From contig JAOANR010000002.1 of NCBI GenBank assembly GCA_030278955.1, positions 22,616,057 to 22,680,056 of the forward strand: DNA of 64,000 nt, written 5' to 3'. Below the pieces are notes generated by a model. It worked only from the letters and a program-made list of their open reading frames with translations, did no database searches and had not been told where the DNA came from. The number at the start of each line of letters is the position of its first letter. Positions within the stretch are counted from its first letter, which is position 1. Below are positions 21,881 to 33,167 of this stretch, in pieces. The DNA comes from Hygrophila difformis (lineage: Eukaryota; Streptophyta; Magnoliopsida; Lamiales; Acanthaceae). The position numbers were made by a program, and so were the translations under genes.

Positions 21881-22294
21881 ATTGCCTAGTCCGGGATGCC
21901 TCTGGTTTGGCAAACTTTGGGAAGACGGGCCCTTGGGCAGACTGGCCACATAATTCTTCAAGGAGAGATCTGGTTGGATATGAAAGCTCCGGTATCATTT
22001 CATCCATCTCTTCAATGAGCCTAGTAAACGATGGCTCTTCTTCATCCCATATCTCGGATTCAACATCGCTAATCTCCTCATCTGCTGCCAGTCCCACAAC
22101 TTGCATAGGCACAGCAGGGTCTGTTGGCTCCTTTTCTGACCCATATTCATCTGTTGGATCCCCTTCTGATCCATATTCGAAACCTGCTTCCTTGAGCTCA
22201 TTTTCTAGGTCAACCCAAAAAGCATCATCCATGTGAGTCTCCTCATCGAGCTCCATATTATCCAACATGCCAAGGTTTTCAGTCATGATACCTA
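21789..22294 (-). pseudogene. Tat pol segment upstream of the protease
   Basis: Acidic linker on -, with an imperfect internal repeat (YGSEGDPTDE / YGSEKEPTDP) and then PLYIKAHIDGRPV leading into the protease. Upstream the coding frame is interrupted at 22295-22299 by the solo LTR and continues in frame at 35364-35550; the five-base duplication GAGCG accounts for the insertion exactly. Confidence 0.75.
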
Positions 22295-22299
22295 GAGCG
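22295..22299. repeat. Target site duplication GAGCG, left copy
   Basis: GAGCG here and at 35364-35368 flank the solo LTR 22300-35363. The match, plus reading-frame continuity of Tat pol across it, defines the insertion. Confidence 0.85.
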
Positions 22300-22599
22300 T
22301 GAAACTTTTGACAATTTCCCACACGAGCATTTTCTAAAATATACCAGGTTAGATTTATTAAATGAAAAGAGTTATGATTCACGGGAAGGGGTTTAGGGAT
22401 ATATCAAGATTGTTAGTCTTTTTTATTACTCAAGTGTGGTGCTTGATTTCAAATGGCGCTGTGGTCCTCTCTGTCATGAAACTGTTGACAAATCTCATGG
22501 CACAGCCGGGATAGGTTGACCTTCAGCCTGTCACACCGAGGGTCCCCGGCATATGTGCCATGATACTTCTCATCAATTCTTGCCATAAGATTCCCTGCC

Positions 22600-25200
22600 A
22601 TGAAACTTTTGACAGATTTCCACTACATGAGTATTTTCCGAAAAAATCATGATCCTGGTTTAGGTTTTATTTAATGAAACCAATTTATGATGGCGGAGTT
22701 GTGATTAGGGATATATTTATAGGTTGTCACGTTTTTATTGCTCGTGTTTAAGAAACTGTGGCCCGAAAGCGCACGGTGTCAAAAATTGCAGTAATTTATA
22801 GTAAGACCGGATCGTTCACTGGAGGATGTGCGATAGAAACAGGGCCCACGTCGTTTTACTAGATTTTCCATTCGTATTGCTCAATGGGTTTGAAAAGTGA
22901 TTAATAACTACTGACATGAATTTAAACTAGATTACAAAAGCATTTAAATTACTCTACAAAGCGAATAAATCTATTCTAGAAAGCGGGTAAAGACTATTCT
23001 AAGAATGCGATAATCATTATCTATGAAAGCAGGGAAAAATTACATTGTGCCAACCATGAAGCTGAATCACAATGTAGACAGAAGGGACAGGAAGAAAAGA
23101 ATGAAAATTGGACAAGATTTAGATATAGCAGTATTAAACTTCCATTTTTATACACAGATCTTTGTTTGGGATAATTCTATCAGATAGCTAATTCTCATGC
23201 TCTCAATAATGCTTTCCCTTTAACAGACACGTACTTACAATATGAGTTTACATGTTCTTAAGACCACAAATTCTAAGATACCACAGATTCGTAACTGCCC
23301 TGGCCTGGGTGTGTTACTTCATCTGTGGTGGAAAAGCAACACCCGACATATCATTTATTGAAATGCCAAGTACTACTATCATTCTCCCATGTCACACCCA
23401 AAGATTCTAATTAAGTCCTAAACTATCCCTTAACTGTCAATCCTAGTAGCAGTTACGCAACTCTCAATACAACCGAGTGACCTCTAATGAAAGCGGTTAA
23501 AAGAAAGCAGTAAAGAAAGCATTTAAAACCTATCACTCGGAGGTTTTGAAAATCTGACCCTGGTAGTGAAAGACAGCTCCCCATCAGGATGAAGGAGTAT
23601 GGATCAAGAATTCCCGGCTCTTGGTGAACCACTAGTGTGTTCACTTCCTTCCGGGTGATTATGAGATACAAACTAATGAAACGAACTAATGATTTAGTTC
23701 GTTCCGGATGCACTCACTCAGGACTCAAAAATAGGCTTTGGCAGAAGAGGATAGTAGTTGAAAGAAAACCCAACCCTATCTTAGAAAATAACCAAGGCCT
23801 GGATGATGTTCCTCTAAGATTGTTTACTACACTGTATTTGAATCCAAGTGGACCCCATCTCGGTGTAATATTTGATCTTAGATTTCCAACAAACAGCAAT
23901 TTTGGAAAATAATGGATTTGAAAATCATTCCCTAAACAGGTACTAGACTCTCAGTTAAAACACAGACCCTTTCAGTCTAGAAGAGACCTAATCGCTGATT
24001 CTGCTTCTAATTCCCCAAAATCAACCCTTGACAGAATATGAATTAGTCACAACTGAGGAATTTATCCCTTATTCTGATCCGGATTTTGTAAAGAGATTTT
24101 TGTTGGAAATTTATTACACAATATCTGTTTAAGATCTAGACTTCTATTGTCCAAGGGAAGGATCCCAAAATAATTACAGACCACAATAATACATAATATT
24201 ATCATGCATAAAGATATAGGGAAGTGTAAAATTAATTGACCCAAAATATTGATGCGGGTCTAGACAGAAGGTGAAACACAGATATGAAGTGGTCAGGAGA
24301 CCAAAGTAATGGCAGAATAATCAGGTGGACTGTAAACATCTACTGTCCAATTTCCCAATTACTCGGATGGAGCGAATTTAGACAGCTTGAACCCTATAAT
24401 GGTAGTGTCAATACCAGTTGGATCTCCACTGTCTGTGAATTCGGATAAAAACCTACATGCTTCCCTTATATAATGATCATCAATTAGCATTGACTGATGT
24501 CAACTGATTTCCAGTACAGATTGGAATTTGGGTTTGGAAATTAAGATAAGAAAAATAAAACTGTATCTGGATGGGAGTCAGCCGAGCAGCTATTATAACC
24601 CCGGATGGGCGAACCGCCAAGGCTTCCACTGACAGTCATCCAGACCATGCAAAATAACACTTAGTAATTAATACCCAGAATACGAGCTAGTTATCCATGA
24701 GGAAATACCCGCCAACATTAGTCTGATGTATTCTTTACTAATTGTTCCACACAACACGCAAAGACAAAATCAATAAGAAATAATAAAAGAAGATTCCTTG
24801 TATGAGAGACATTGGTTTCTCATGCAAGGTTGTGGATTGGGTCCACAATTGATGATCTTAAATAATCCTTCCTACCATAATTAATTACAGTCCGGATTAT
24901 CTGTTTAAGTCATCAAGATTTTGTTTATAGAGGAGTATTTTACTGGCAATTGAACAAAGGTCCTTTAATCATGATGATTATTGATGTTTGATTATTGCTA
25001 ATCCCAATCTTTAATCATTAATGAGTCAAGGGTTCAATCAGTTAAGCGATGAAAATGGAGAATCAAAATTTGGGCAGCATAACACCCTATATTGCAATTC
25101 CAGAATGTTACACCTTAACCCGTGGGGTTATGATGTGAGTGTTGCAATATAATATAGGAATAGAATGAAGATTGTTTGAGGTTAAATAGAGAGAAGAGAA
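22600..25200 (-). other. R/U5-side sequence of the Athila solo LTR, non-coding
   Basis: No frame of interest. Blocks matching 37150-39660 in reverse orientation are recognisable, for example the CGGTCTTACTATAAATTACTGC block near 22790-22830 and its counterpart near 39450. All open frames here are short and by chance. Confidence 0.75.
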
Positions 25201-25204
25201 TCTT

Positions 25205-25755
25205 TGTCGCGATATCATAAATTTTGTCGCGGACCGAGGTCCGCGACATGGGTATCCCGACAAGTTTTTAGAATTTTTGGCAGCATAACGCTTCTTTGTC
25301 GCTAAGCAAGATTTTGTCGCGGAACGTGGTTCCGCGACAAGAGTGTTCCGCGACAAAGAGTTTTCAGAAAATTCTTAAAGCGTTTGAACCTTTGTCGCTA
25401 TGCATGGAAAATTTTGTCGCGGAACGTGGTTTCGCGACAAAGTGGTTCCGCGACAAAGTGTTCAAAGAATAAGGAACATGGCATAATTTTTCTGTCTCAG
25501 AATGAGATTTTGTCGCGAAACGTGGTTCCGCGACAAGATGATTCCGCGACAAAAAGCCATGCAGACAAAATGCAAAAGTTTGGCTCCTTTGTCGCTATGC
25601 ATGGAAAATTTTGTCGCGGAACGTGGTTCCGCGACAAGGTGTTCCGCGACAAAGGGTTTTAAAATATGAAGACAAGTGTCTTTAGACACCTTTGTCGCGG
25701 AACAACCATTTTGTCGCGGAACGTGGTTCCGCGACAAAAGGCGGTTGGCGACCAA
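25205..25755 (-). repeat. Hairpin cluster B of the solo LTR (TTTGTCGCGGAAC type)
   Basis: About six units near 25201, 25295, 25390, 25508, 25588 and 25690. The best inner stem is TTTGTCGCGGAAC paired with GTTCCGCGACAAA around a GTG loop (13 bp). Outer arms CTTTGTCGC/GCGACAAAG enclose the inner hairpin in several units. Confidence 0.85.
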
Positions 25756-25756
25756 G

Positions 25757-25761
25757 GTGGT
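25757..25761. repeat. Target site duplication GTGGT, left copy
   Basis: GTGGT here and at 34023-34027 flank the nested chromovirus exactly. Confidence 0.92.
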
Positions 25762-28700
25762 TGTAACACCCCGGATTTGATAACCCAGGCCGAGGTGTCA
25801 CCGCCGCACCTCCCTAGCAAGACACGGTTTCTCCGAGCTTGCTAAAGAGATGCAAGGCTATAAGTGTTGGAAAAAAAAAAGGTTTTAAAATCAAGTCCGG
25901 AAATACATATATTTAAAAATAATAATCATCCATACACGCAGCGGAAATATAAGTTGTGCAGCGGAAATAAAGTATAAGGGCCGACATGGCCAAAACACGG
26001 GTTAAACAGGCCCGTTCATACTATAGTCTAATGCAAATTTAAAATAAAGAGTTCCCAAAAATTCCCATGCATGTACGTGCTCAGTATAATCCATATGCTC
26101 TGTAGGAAAAAGAATGAAATGGTTTGGGTCAGCAAAACGTGCTGAGTAAGTTAACACCTAGCATGATTTAGGGGTTTCAAAGCCTTTAATTAAATTTAAT
26201 AAAGACATGCTTGTAGGTAATACACGATTTAAGTAAATCATCCACTAATAATTAAACGGCATAATTTAAAACAAAGAAAATAGTCAATTCTCTTAATTCT
26301 CTCATGATTTCAGGATTTGGTATTTCAAGGATTTCGCTCTTTCACTTTTGTTCGATATGATCTAGTATAATATGTTCTCGGGAAAATGGACCCGCAATAA
26401 CTTAAACGCATCCTAGGGAATCAAACCCGTAGGATCAACACACGTCCTGGGGAATCGAACCCGCAGGAAAACAAACAATCGCCCTTGGGGAATCGAACCC
26501 GCAAGAACTCAAATACATCCTAGGGAATTGAACCCGTAGGAATCAACACACATCCTGGGGAATCGAACCCGCAGGAAAACAAACAATCGCCCTTGGGGAA
26601 TCGAACCCGCAAGAACTCAAATACATCCTAGGGAATTGAACCCGTAGGAATCAACACACATCCTGGGGAATCGAACCCGCAGGAAAACAAACAATCGCCC
26701 TTGGGGAATCGAACCCGCAAGAACTCAAATACATCCTAGGGAATTGAACCCGTAGGAATCAACACACATCCTGGGGAATCGAACCCGCAGGAAAACAAAC
26801 AATCGCCCTTGGGGAATCGAACCCGCAAGAACTCAAATACATCCTAGGGAATTGAACCCGTAGGAATCAACACACATCCTGGGGAATCGAACCCGCAGGA
26901 AAACAAACAATCGCCCTTGGGGAATCAAACCCGCAAGGTAATAGCACATTTCGCAAATTTCACAAGTTTCTCAAAACATAACTTTACAGAAGTCGCTGTC
27001 TTACTCCATAATTATTTAAAAATTCTTTTTAAGTCCGAAAATTCTAAAACTTCACCAGTAAATCAAAAACACAGAGACGAACAAGTTTCGTGTTTTAAGT
27101 TTCTCGATCCGGGTTAAGGAAACGAGTCAAAAATCAAGTCTTTCACATAAGTAGTGTGCTGTCAGGTTTCAGAATTTGACAAAGCTTCAAAACTCGACAA
27201 TTTGACACATCAAATGGACTCGAAAAATTCTGAAATTTTATATGCACATACTAGACATGATTTTCTACAACTTTCATTTAGATTGTGAAGATCAATTTGG
27301 GCTAGAAAATATAGGAACATGCTCATCAAGTTCGGACATCTACACTGTCAGATTTTCGAAAACATTTTACAAAGCAGTTTATGTTCGGATCGTTTTGGGG
27401 TAGCAAACGTTGATGAAAATCGATGAAATTTTTACACAACATAGTTTAATGTGTTAGGATCAAAAGTCTAGTTTTGAGTTTTTCGGTTTGAACTCTTGAA
27501 GTAGGGGTTTTGATCCGATTACAAATCTGTTACAGTTTCATGTTCGACCTTTAGGGCAGGTCTGTTGGAGGCCATTTTCGGGTATCAAAACACAACGAAA
27601 AATTATGAAAATTTTACACAAACTAGACTTATGTCTTAGGAACATTTTTCATGTTTTGAGTTTTTCCGTTTGAGCAGTTTTATGTGTTCGAAAAATTCGC
27701 ACAAAATTGTTGCGCTGAGGGTTTTTCGTGTTGACAGATTTTAGAGTTATTAAATCCATATGTTTGGTTGCATTTTAAGTCACCCAAAACCAAGTAAGTA
27801 TTAACTTACAGTGGGGATGATGTCTAGGAGGTCACGGGGTCGTCCGGAATCCACGGGATGTCACGAACGAACCTCCTCAAGTCGGTTTCTTCTTCCTTTG
27901 GCTCCGATTTGTGTTTGCATATGAAAATCCGTAAGTTAGAACGATGGCTATGGTATTAAAACGAATATAAGACCTGATTTACATCTTACCAATAATCTAA
28001 AGCCTGAAGTCCTTGATCTAAACACTTTCTCGGTCGAATTCGGTCGCCGGAAAGTCGTCGGAAGGTCGTCGGAAAGTGAGGAACTTGTGTTTTCGGTTTT
28101 GGGAGAGTTTAAGATGAAGAAAAGGGTTTGGAGACTGAAAAGTTGGATAGGAGCAGCCAATTCTCGGCCTTATTGCCTTTCCCTCGGCTGGAATCAAGTT
28201 TCCAAAGTCGGGGTCGTAAATTTTGGCAAGAAATCGCCGAAATCGGGCAAGTTGGCAGCTGCTGCTGCACTGGCGCGCTGGTGGCGCGGTGTTAGGCCAA
28301 AGGGCGCGCGGCGGGCGCGCGGCCTGGTCTGGGCCGTGCGTTCGGACTGGGCCGTGCGATCCCGTCGGCCCTTTTCTCCTCTCTTTCGGACGTCTGTGCT
28401 CTTACGTTTTCGGGCTCGATTTTTCGGGTCATTCTCGGATTACAAATTCTTATCTTAAATTTATCTCGTCTCGAATTAATCCCGTATTCGAAATCTGGAG
28501 TTCGTCGCGTTTGGATTCGTCGGCTTCTAATTCGTCGTCCTTTGACTCCCATGCAACAATTTATCTAATTAAATTATTTCCGACTCCACGGTTTCCTGGA
28601 ACTAAAATTCTTTTCTTTCTTGAATTTAATTCCAATTCTTTTGACTCGATTTCATGGAATGTCTTCGGGCTTCCTTTCCCTCCTTTATTCCATTTTGAAT

Positions 28701-28843
28701 TTTTGAATCTATCGGCGTCTCATTTCCGAGCAATAATTTATTGTGCTAAATTATTTTCTTCTTCTCGGAGATATTTCAACCTTGATTTGATTAAGAAATA
28801 AATTTTATTCCTTTGGACGCCGATAAAAATCCCGGGTATTACA
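25762..28843 (-). repeat. 3' LTR of the gag-only element
   Basis: Same structure as 30941-34022: predicted intron on - at 26100-27989, branch-point hairpin 26129-26145, T-arm-like array 26412-26938. Confidence 0.95.
26412..26938 (-). repeat. 108-bp tandem array of T-arm-like stem-loops (3' LTR)
   Basis: About 4.9 copies of a 108-bp unit, each made of three related subunits; 15 subunits in all. On the - strand each reads GGGTTCGATTCCC (or TTCAATT / TTTGATT loop) inside a longer stem. It is identical in layout to 31590-32116. Confidence 0.9.
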
Positions 28844-29279
28844 GTCTACCCCCCTTAAGGATCAACTTCGTCCCCGAAGTTGCGCGGTAGCTTCTCGCGA
28901 GTTTGGAACTAAGGTCCTTTCTACTTTGTGCTATTGTTTGATTGCGTGATTGTATCATTATGTGTTGTTGTTCTTGATGTTGTTTGTATTATTTTATTAT
29001 ATCGTTTGACTGAACCCAGAATTGAAATTTCCAAGTTGCCTACGTACCCGGTGAAGGGATCAAGTGATGACGTAGTTCAAAACAATTTGAATTTGCTTAT
29101 TCGAAATACAAAATATTCGGAATAGAATATTCGGGTCGTTACATCCTCCCCCCCCTTAAGATTTCAGTTATGTCCCCATAACTGCCTATGTATTATTCGC
29201 TAACAGGTTCGGGTATCGTTGCCCATGATCCTTCCTCATTGAGCTGGCAGGTCAGCTTGATCGATGTCGTTCAATCGTC
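28844..29279 (-). other. 3' untranslated region of the gag-only element
   Basis: On - it contains, in order, the 20-mer hairpin CAGTTATGGGGACATAACTG (about 29166-29185), a purine tract and TGTAACGACCCG near 29143, a CTACGT...ACGTAG stem (about 29040-29080), the hairpin CAACTTCGGGGACGAAGTTG (28865-28884), and the polypurine tract before 28843. No coding. Confidence 0.75.
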
Positions 29280-30338
29280 CTATGGCTCTTCTGGTTGAGG
29301 GTTTACCAAATCTAGCCTCTTCTCAATCCTCTCCTCACGAACATTGCATTCTCTAATCATGTGGTCGTCCCCACCACATCTATAACAAGTCCCGCGCCTT
29401 GGGCATTCGCGCACCAGATCGGCTTGGTGGCACTGCGGGCAACGTGGTATGACTGTATGACGTATGCCGTTTCTCCCATAATTGAAACCTTTATTCTTAT
29501 TCTCCTTAAAATTGCCATTGCTAATGTTTTGATTCTTTTTCTCAAACTGTTGCGAGTCCTTGCTCGACTCACCATTTTCTTTACGCTTCAGTTGCTGGAC
29601 TCGATCAATTGCTACAGCTCGATCGTAAACCGTCTGCAGGTTTGTGAATTGTCCTACTGCAAGTATCTCCCGGATACTAAGGTTCAGACCCATCTCGAAT
29701 TTCTGAGCCTTGTCAGAGTCAGTTGGTACTATCCTTGTAGCAAATCGCACCAATTCCTTGAATTTGGTGTAGTACTCTTGTACTGTTTGCGCTCCTTGTC
29801 TGAGGTTGATGAATTCCTCGTACTTTGCGGTCTTGGTGCTCGGTGGGTAGAATCTTTCTCTCAAGGCTTCCTTAAGTCCTTCCCAGGTGTAGGATTCTTC
29901 ATCTTCCTCTGAATTCGTTTGAAGGTTTTGCCACCACTCATCGGCTTCGCCTCCTAAGTAGTAGGTCGCTACACGTATCTTCTCCTCATCGGGGCATTTG
30001 ATAGCGTCCAAGAGTTTGTCAAAGGTACGGATCCAACCCTCCAACTTGGCCGGATCCTCTTGCCCGTCATAATGGGGTGGGTTGTAGGGGTTTACCAATG
30101 CCAAGTAGTTGACTCGGGCTACTGGCGGAGGTATTGCCGCTTGTGCCCTATGCACCTCGGCATTGCCTAATGCTACGAGTACTTCTTCTACCGTCTTTAA
30201 ACGTTCATCCATGTTGTTGGGAATATGAGGCGTTCGATCTCCTACGTTCTGAGGAATCTCATTGTTGTTAGGTGCGTTTGGGAGGTCAGTGTCAGTGCCG
30301 TTTGGGCTTACCTTCCTCAGTTTTCTTCTAGGTGCCAT
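29280..30338 (-). CDS. Gag of the gag-only chromovirus
   Basis: An intact 352-aa frame on -. Residues 1-75 are charged and Asn-rich. The central capsid-like region (about 85-210) includes LEGWIRTFDKLLDAI and ADEWWQNLQ. A basic Lys/Asn-rich linker follows. The zinc-knuckle part near 295-330 has CPQCHQADLVREC (unusual first half) then a canonical CYRCGGDDHMIREC. It binds RNA and assembles virus-like particles in the cytoplasm. The ATG at 30338 is the first in frame after the leader. The frame ends before any protease, so the element encodes gag only. No lesions are seen. Confidence 0.9.
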   Translation of the reverse strand: MAPRRKLRKVSPNGTDTDLPNAPNNNEIPQNVGDRTPHIPNNMDERLKTVEEVLVALGNAEVHRAQAAIPPPVARVNYLALVNPYNPPHYDGQEDPAKLEGWIRTFDKLLDAIKCPDEEKIRVATYYLGGEADEWWQNLQTNSEEDEESYTWEGLKEALRERFYPPSTKTAKYEEFINLRQGAQTVQEYYTKFKELVRFATRIVPTDSDKAQKFEMGLNLSIREILAVGQFTNLQTVYDRAVAIDRVQQLKRKENGESSKDSQQFEKKNQNISNGNFKENKNKGFNYGRNGIRHTVIPRCPQCHQADLVRECPRRGTCYRCGGDDHMIRECNVREERIEKRLDLVNPQPEEP

Positions 30339-30925
30339 TTTCTGTTATAAAAGCACGCGAAGATGAGTTTCTAAGTGATCAAGATCTAGGACTAAGGCAA
30401 AGTTAGTCAGGCGCTCCTAAGTCAAAGTCATGTCGGATACTAATTTAAGAGTGTCTTCATAGAGTCGATGATTCTCATAAAAAGAGTGAGTGCAATTATG
30501 TATGTATGCATATGCAATCCCCCTAAAAAAATTTAATTATGCATGCATTCATTTATCCATGGGTTTTTTAGAAATAAATTTATTCCATGGATAGGTTTTA
30601 AAAGAATAAGGGTAAAACATTTGGGCCCCTATATTGGGCCAAAAGAAATAAATTATTTGGGCTTGAGTAAAACAAGGGTATTGGGCCGAAATAATTGGGC
30701 CAACATAATAATTAAATATTGGGCTAAAGATTTGGGCTAGGAAAAATAAATTTTGGGCTCAAAAGGTTTGGGATTTAAAATAATAAATTTGGGCTAAAAG
30801 TTAGGGCTTAGAAAAAAAAAATTTGGGCTAAAAAATGTTAGTTTAAAAATAATAATGGATACTAGTTTAAAAATAATACTCGTAATAGTTTAAAAATAAT
30901 AATACTAGTTTTAAAAATAGTCCGG
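30339..30925 (-). other. Leader between primer site and gag, GCCCAA-rich
   Basis: On - this stretch has about eleven scattered GCCCAA/AGCCCAA motifs (30615-30835 on + as TTGGGCC/TTGGGCT) and AT-rich spacers, without coding. A similar GCCCAA-rich stretch follows the primer site at 58850-59040. Confidence 0.7.
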
Positions 30926-30937
30926 GCTCTGATACCA
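30926..30937 (-). other. Primer binding site, tRNA-Met
   Basis: On - TGGTATCAGAGC lies 3 bp after the end of the 5' LTR (30941). Confidence 0.92.
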
Positions 30938-31277
30938 CTCTGTAAGACCCCGGATTTGATAACCCAGGCCGAGGTGTCACCGCCGCACCTCCCTAGCAAG
31001 ACACGGTTTCTCCGAGCTTGCTAAAGAGATGCAAGGCTATAAGTGTTGGAAAAAAAAAGGTTTTAAAAGCAAGTCCGGAAATACATATATTTAAAAATAA
31101 TAATCATCCATACACGCAGCGGAAATATAAGTTGTGCAGCGGAAATAAAGTATAAGGGCCGACATGGCCAAAACACGGGTTAAACAGGCCCGTTCATACT
31201 ATAGTCTAATGCAAATTTAAAATAAAGAGTTCCCAAAAATTCCCATGCATGTACGTGCTCAGTATAATCCATATGCT

Positions 31278-33167
31278 CTGTAGGAAAAAGAATGAAATGG
31301 TTTGGGTCAGCAAAACGTGCTGAGTAAGTTAACACCTAGCATGATTTAGGGGTTTCAAAGCCTTTAATTAAATTTAATAAAGACATGCTTGTAGGTAATA
31401 CACGATTTAAGTAAATCATCCACTAATAATTAAACGGCATAATTTAAAACAAAGAAAATAGTCAATTCTCTTAATTCTCTCATGATTTCAGGATTTGGTA
31501 TTTCAAGGATTTCGCTCTTTCACTTTTGTTCGATATGATCTAGTATAATATGTTCTCGGGAAAATGGACCCGCAATAACTTAAACGCATCCTAGGGAATC
31601 AAACCCGTAGGATCAACACACGTCCTGGGGAATCGAACCCGCAGGAAAACAAACAATCGCCCTTGGGGAATCGAACCCGCAAGAACTCAAATACATCCTA
31701 GGGAATTGAACCCGTAGGAATCAACACACATCCTGGGGAATCGAACCCGCAGGAAAACAAACAATCGCCCTTGGGGAATCGAACCCGCAAGAACTCAAAT
31801 ACATCCTAGGGAATTGAACCCGTAGGAATCAACACACATCCTGGGGAATCGAACCCGCAGGAAAACAAACAATCGCCCTTGGGGAATCGAACCCGCAAGA
31901 ACTCAAATACATCCTAGGGAATTGAACCCGTAGGAATCAACACACATCCTGGGGAATCGAACCCGCAGGAAAACAAACAATCGCCCTTGGGGAATCGAAC
32001 CCGCAAGAACTCAAATACATCCTAGGGAATTGAACCCGTAGGAATCAACACACATCCTGGGGAATCGAACCCGCAGGAAAACAAACAATCGCCCTTGGGG
32101 AATCAAACCCGCAAGGTAATAGCACATTTCGCAAATTTCACAAGTTTCTCAAAACATAACTTTACACAAGTCGCTGTCTTACTCCATAATTATTTAAAAA
32201 TTCATTTTAAGTCCGAAAATTCTAAAACTTCACCAGTAAATCAAAAACACAGAGACGAACAAGTTTCGTGTTTTAAGATTCTCGATCCGGGTTAAGAAAA
32301 CGAGTCAAAAATCAAGTCTTTCACATAAGTAGTGTGCTGTCAGGTTTCAGAATTTGACAAAGCTTCAAAACTCGACAATTTGACACATCAAATGGACTCT
32401 AAAAATTCTGAAATTTTATATGCACATACTAGACATGATTTTCTACAACTTTCATTTAGATTGTGAAGATCAATTTGGGCTAGAAAATATAGGAACATGC
32501 TCATCAAGTTCGGACATCTACACTGTCAGATTTTCGAAAACATTTTACAAAGCAGTTTATGTTCGGATCGTTTTGGGGTAGCAAACGTTGATGAAAATTG
32601 ATGAAATTTTTACACAACATAGTTTAATGTGTTAGGATCAAAAGTCTAGTTTTGAGTTTTTCGGTTTGAACTCTTGAAGTAGGGGTTTTGATCCGATTAC
32701 AAATCTGTTACAGTTTCATGTTCGACCTTTAGGGCAGGTCTGTTGGAGGCCATTTTTGGGTATCAAAACACAACGAAAAATTATGAAAATTTTACACAAA
32801 CTAGATCTATGTCTTAGGAACATTTTTCATGTTTTGAGTTTTTCCGTTTGAGCAGTTTTATGTGTTCGAAAAATTCGCACAAAATTGTTGCGCTGAGGGT
32901 TTTTCGTGTTGACAGATTTTAGAGTTATTAAATCCATATGTTTGGTTGCATTTTAAGTCACCCAAAACCAAGTAAGTATTAACTTACAGTGGGGATGATG
33001 TCTAGGAGGTCACGGGGTCGTCCGGAATCCACGGGATGTCACGAACGAACCTCCTCAAGTCGGTTTCTTCTTCCTTTGGCTCCGATTTGTGTTTGCATAT
33101 GAAAATCCGTAAGTTAGAACGATGGCTATGGTATTAAAACGAATATAAGACCTGATTTACATCTTAC
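31278..33167 (-). other. Predicted leader intron of the gag-only LTR
   Basis: On -, donor GG/GTAAG-type (TTG/GTAAGATG) and acceptor TTTTTCCTACAG/AGC, 1890 bp. CTGAC branch point 29 nt from the acceptor, in hairpin TCAGCA-CGTTT-TGCTGA. The 337-bp downstream exon to the LTR end is close in size to those of the other families. Confidence 0.55.
31590..32116 (-). repeat. 108-bp tandem array of T-arm-like stem-loops (5' LTR)
   Basis: 15 subunits. On - the cores are GGGTTCGATTCCC, GGGTTCAATTCCC and GGGTTTGATTCCC. Flanking stems pair as CCTG/CAGG, CTTG/CAAG or CCTA/TAGG with one bulged C. GGTTCGATTCC matches the RNA polymerase III B box consensus. No matching acceptor stem or A box was seen, so these are not complete tRNA genes. 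Confidence 0.9.

Noticed and set aside
26412..26938. Could be a CRISPR array or a tRNA gene cluster
   Set aside because: The 108-bp units are contiguous without unique spacers, and only the T-arm part of a tRNA is present (no acceptor stem, anticodon or A box). It is an LTR tandem repeat in a plant genome.
28087..28801. 192-aa Ser/Phe-rich frame in both LTRs of the gag-only element
   Set aside because: Antisense to the LTR, no domain, no start context, and biased toward Ser and Phe from TC-rich sequence.
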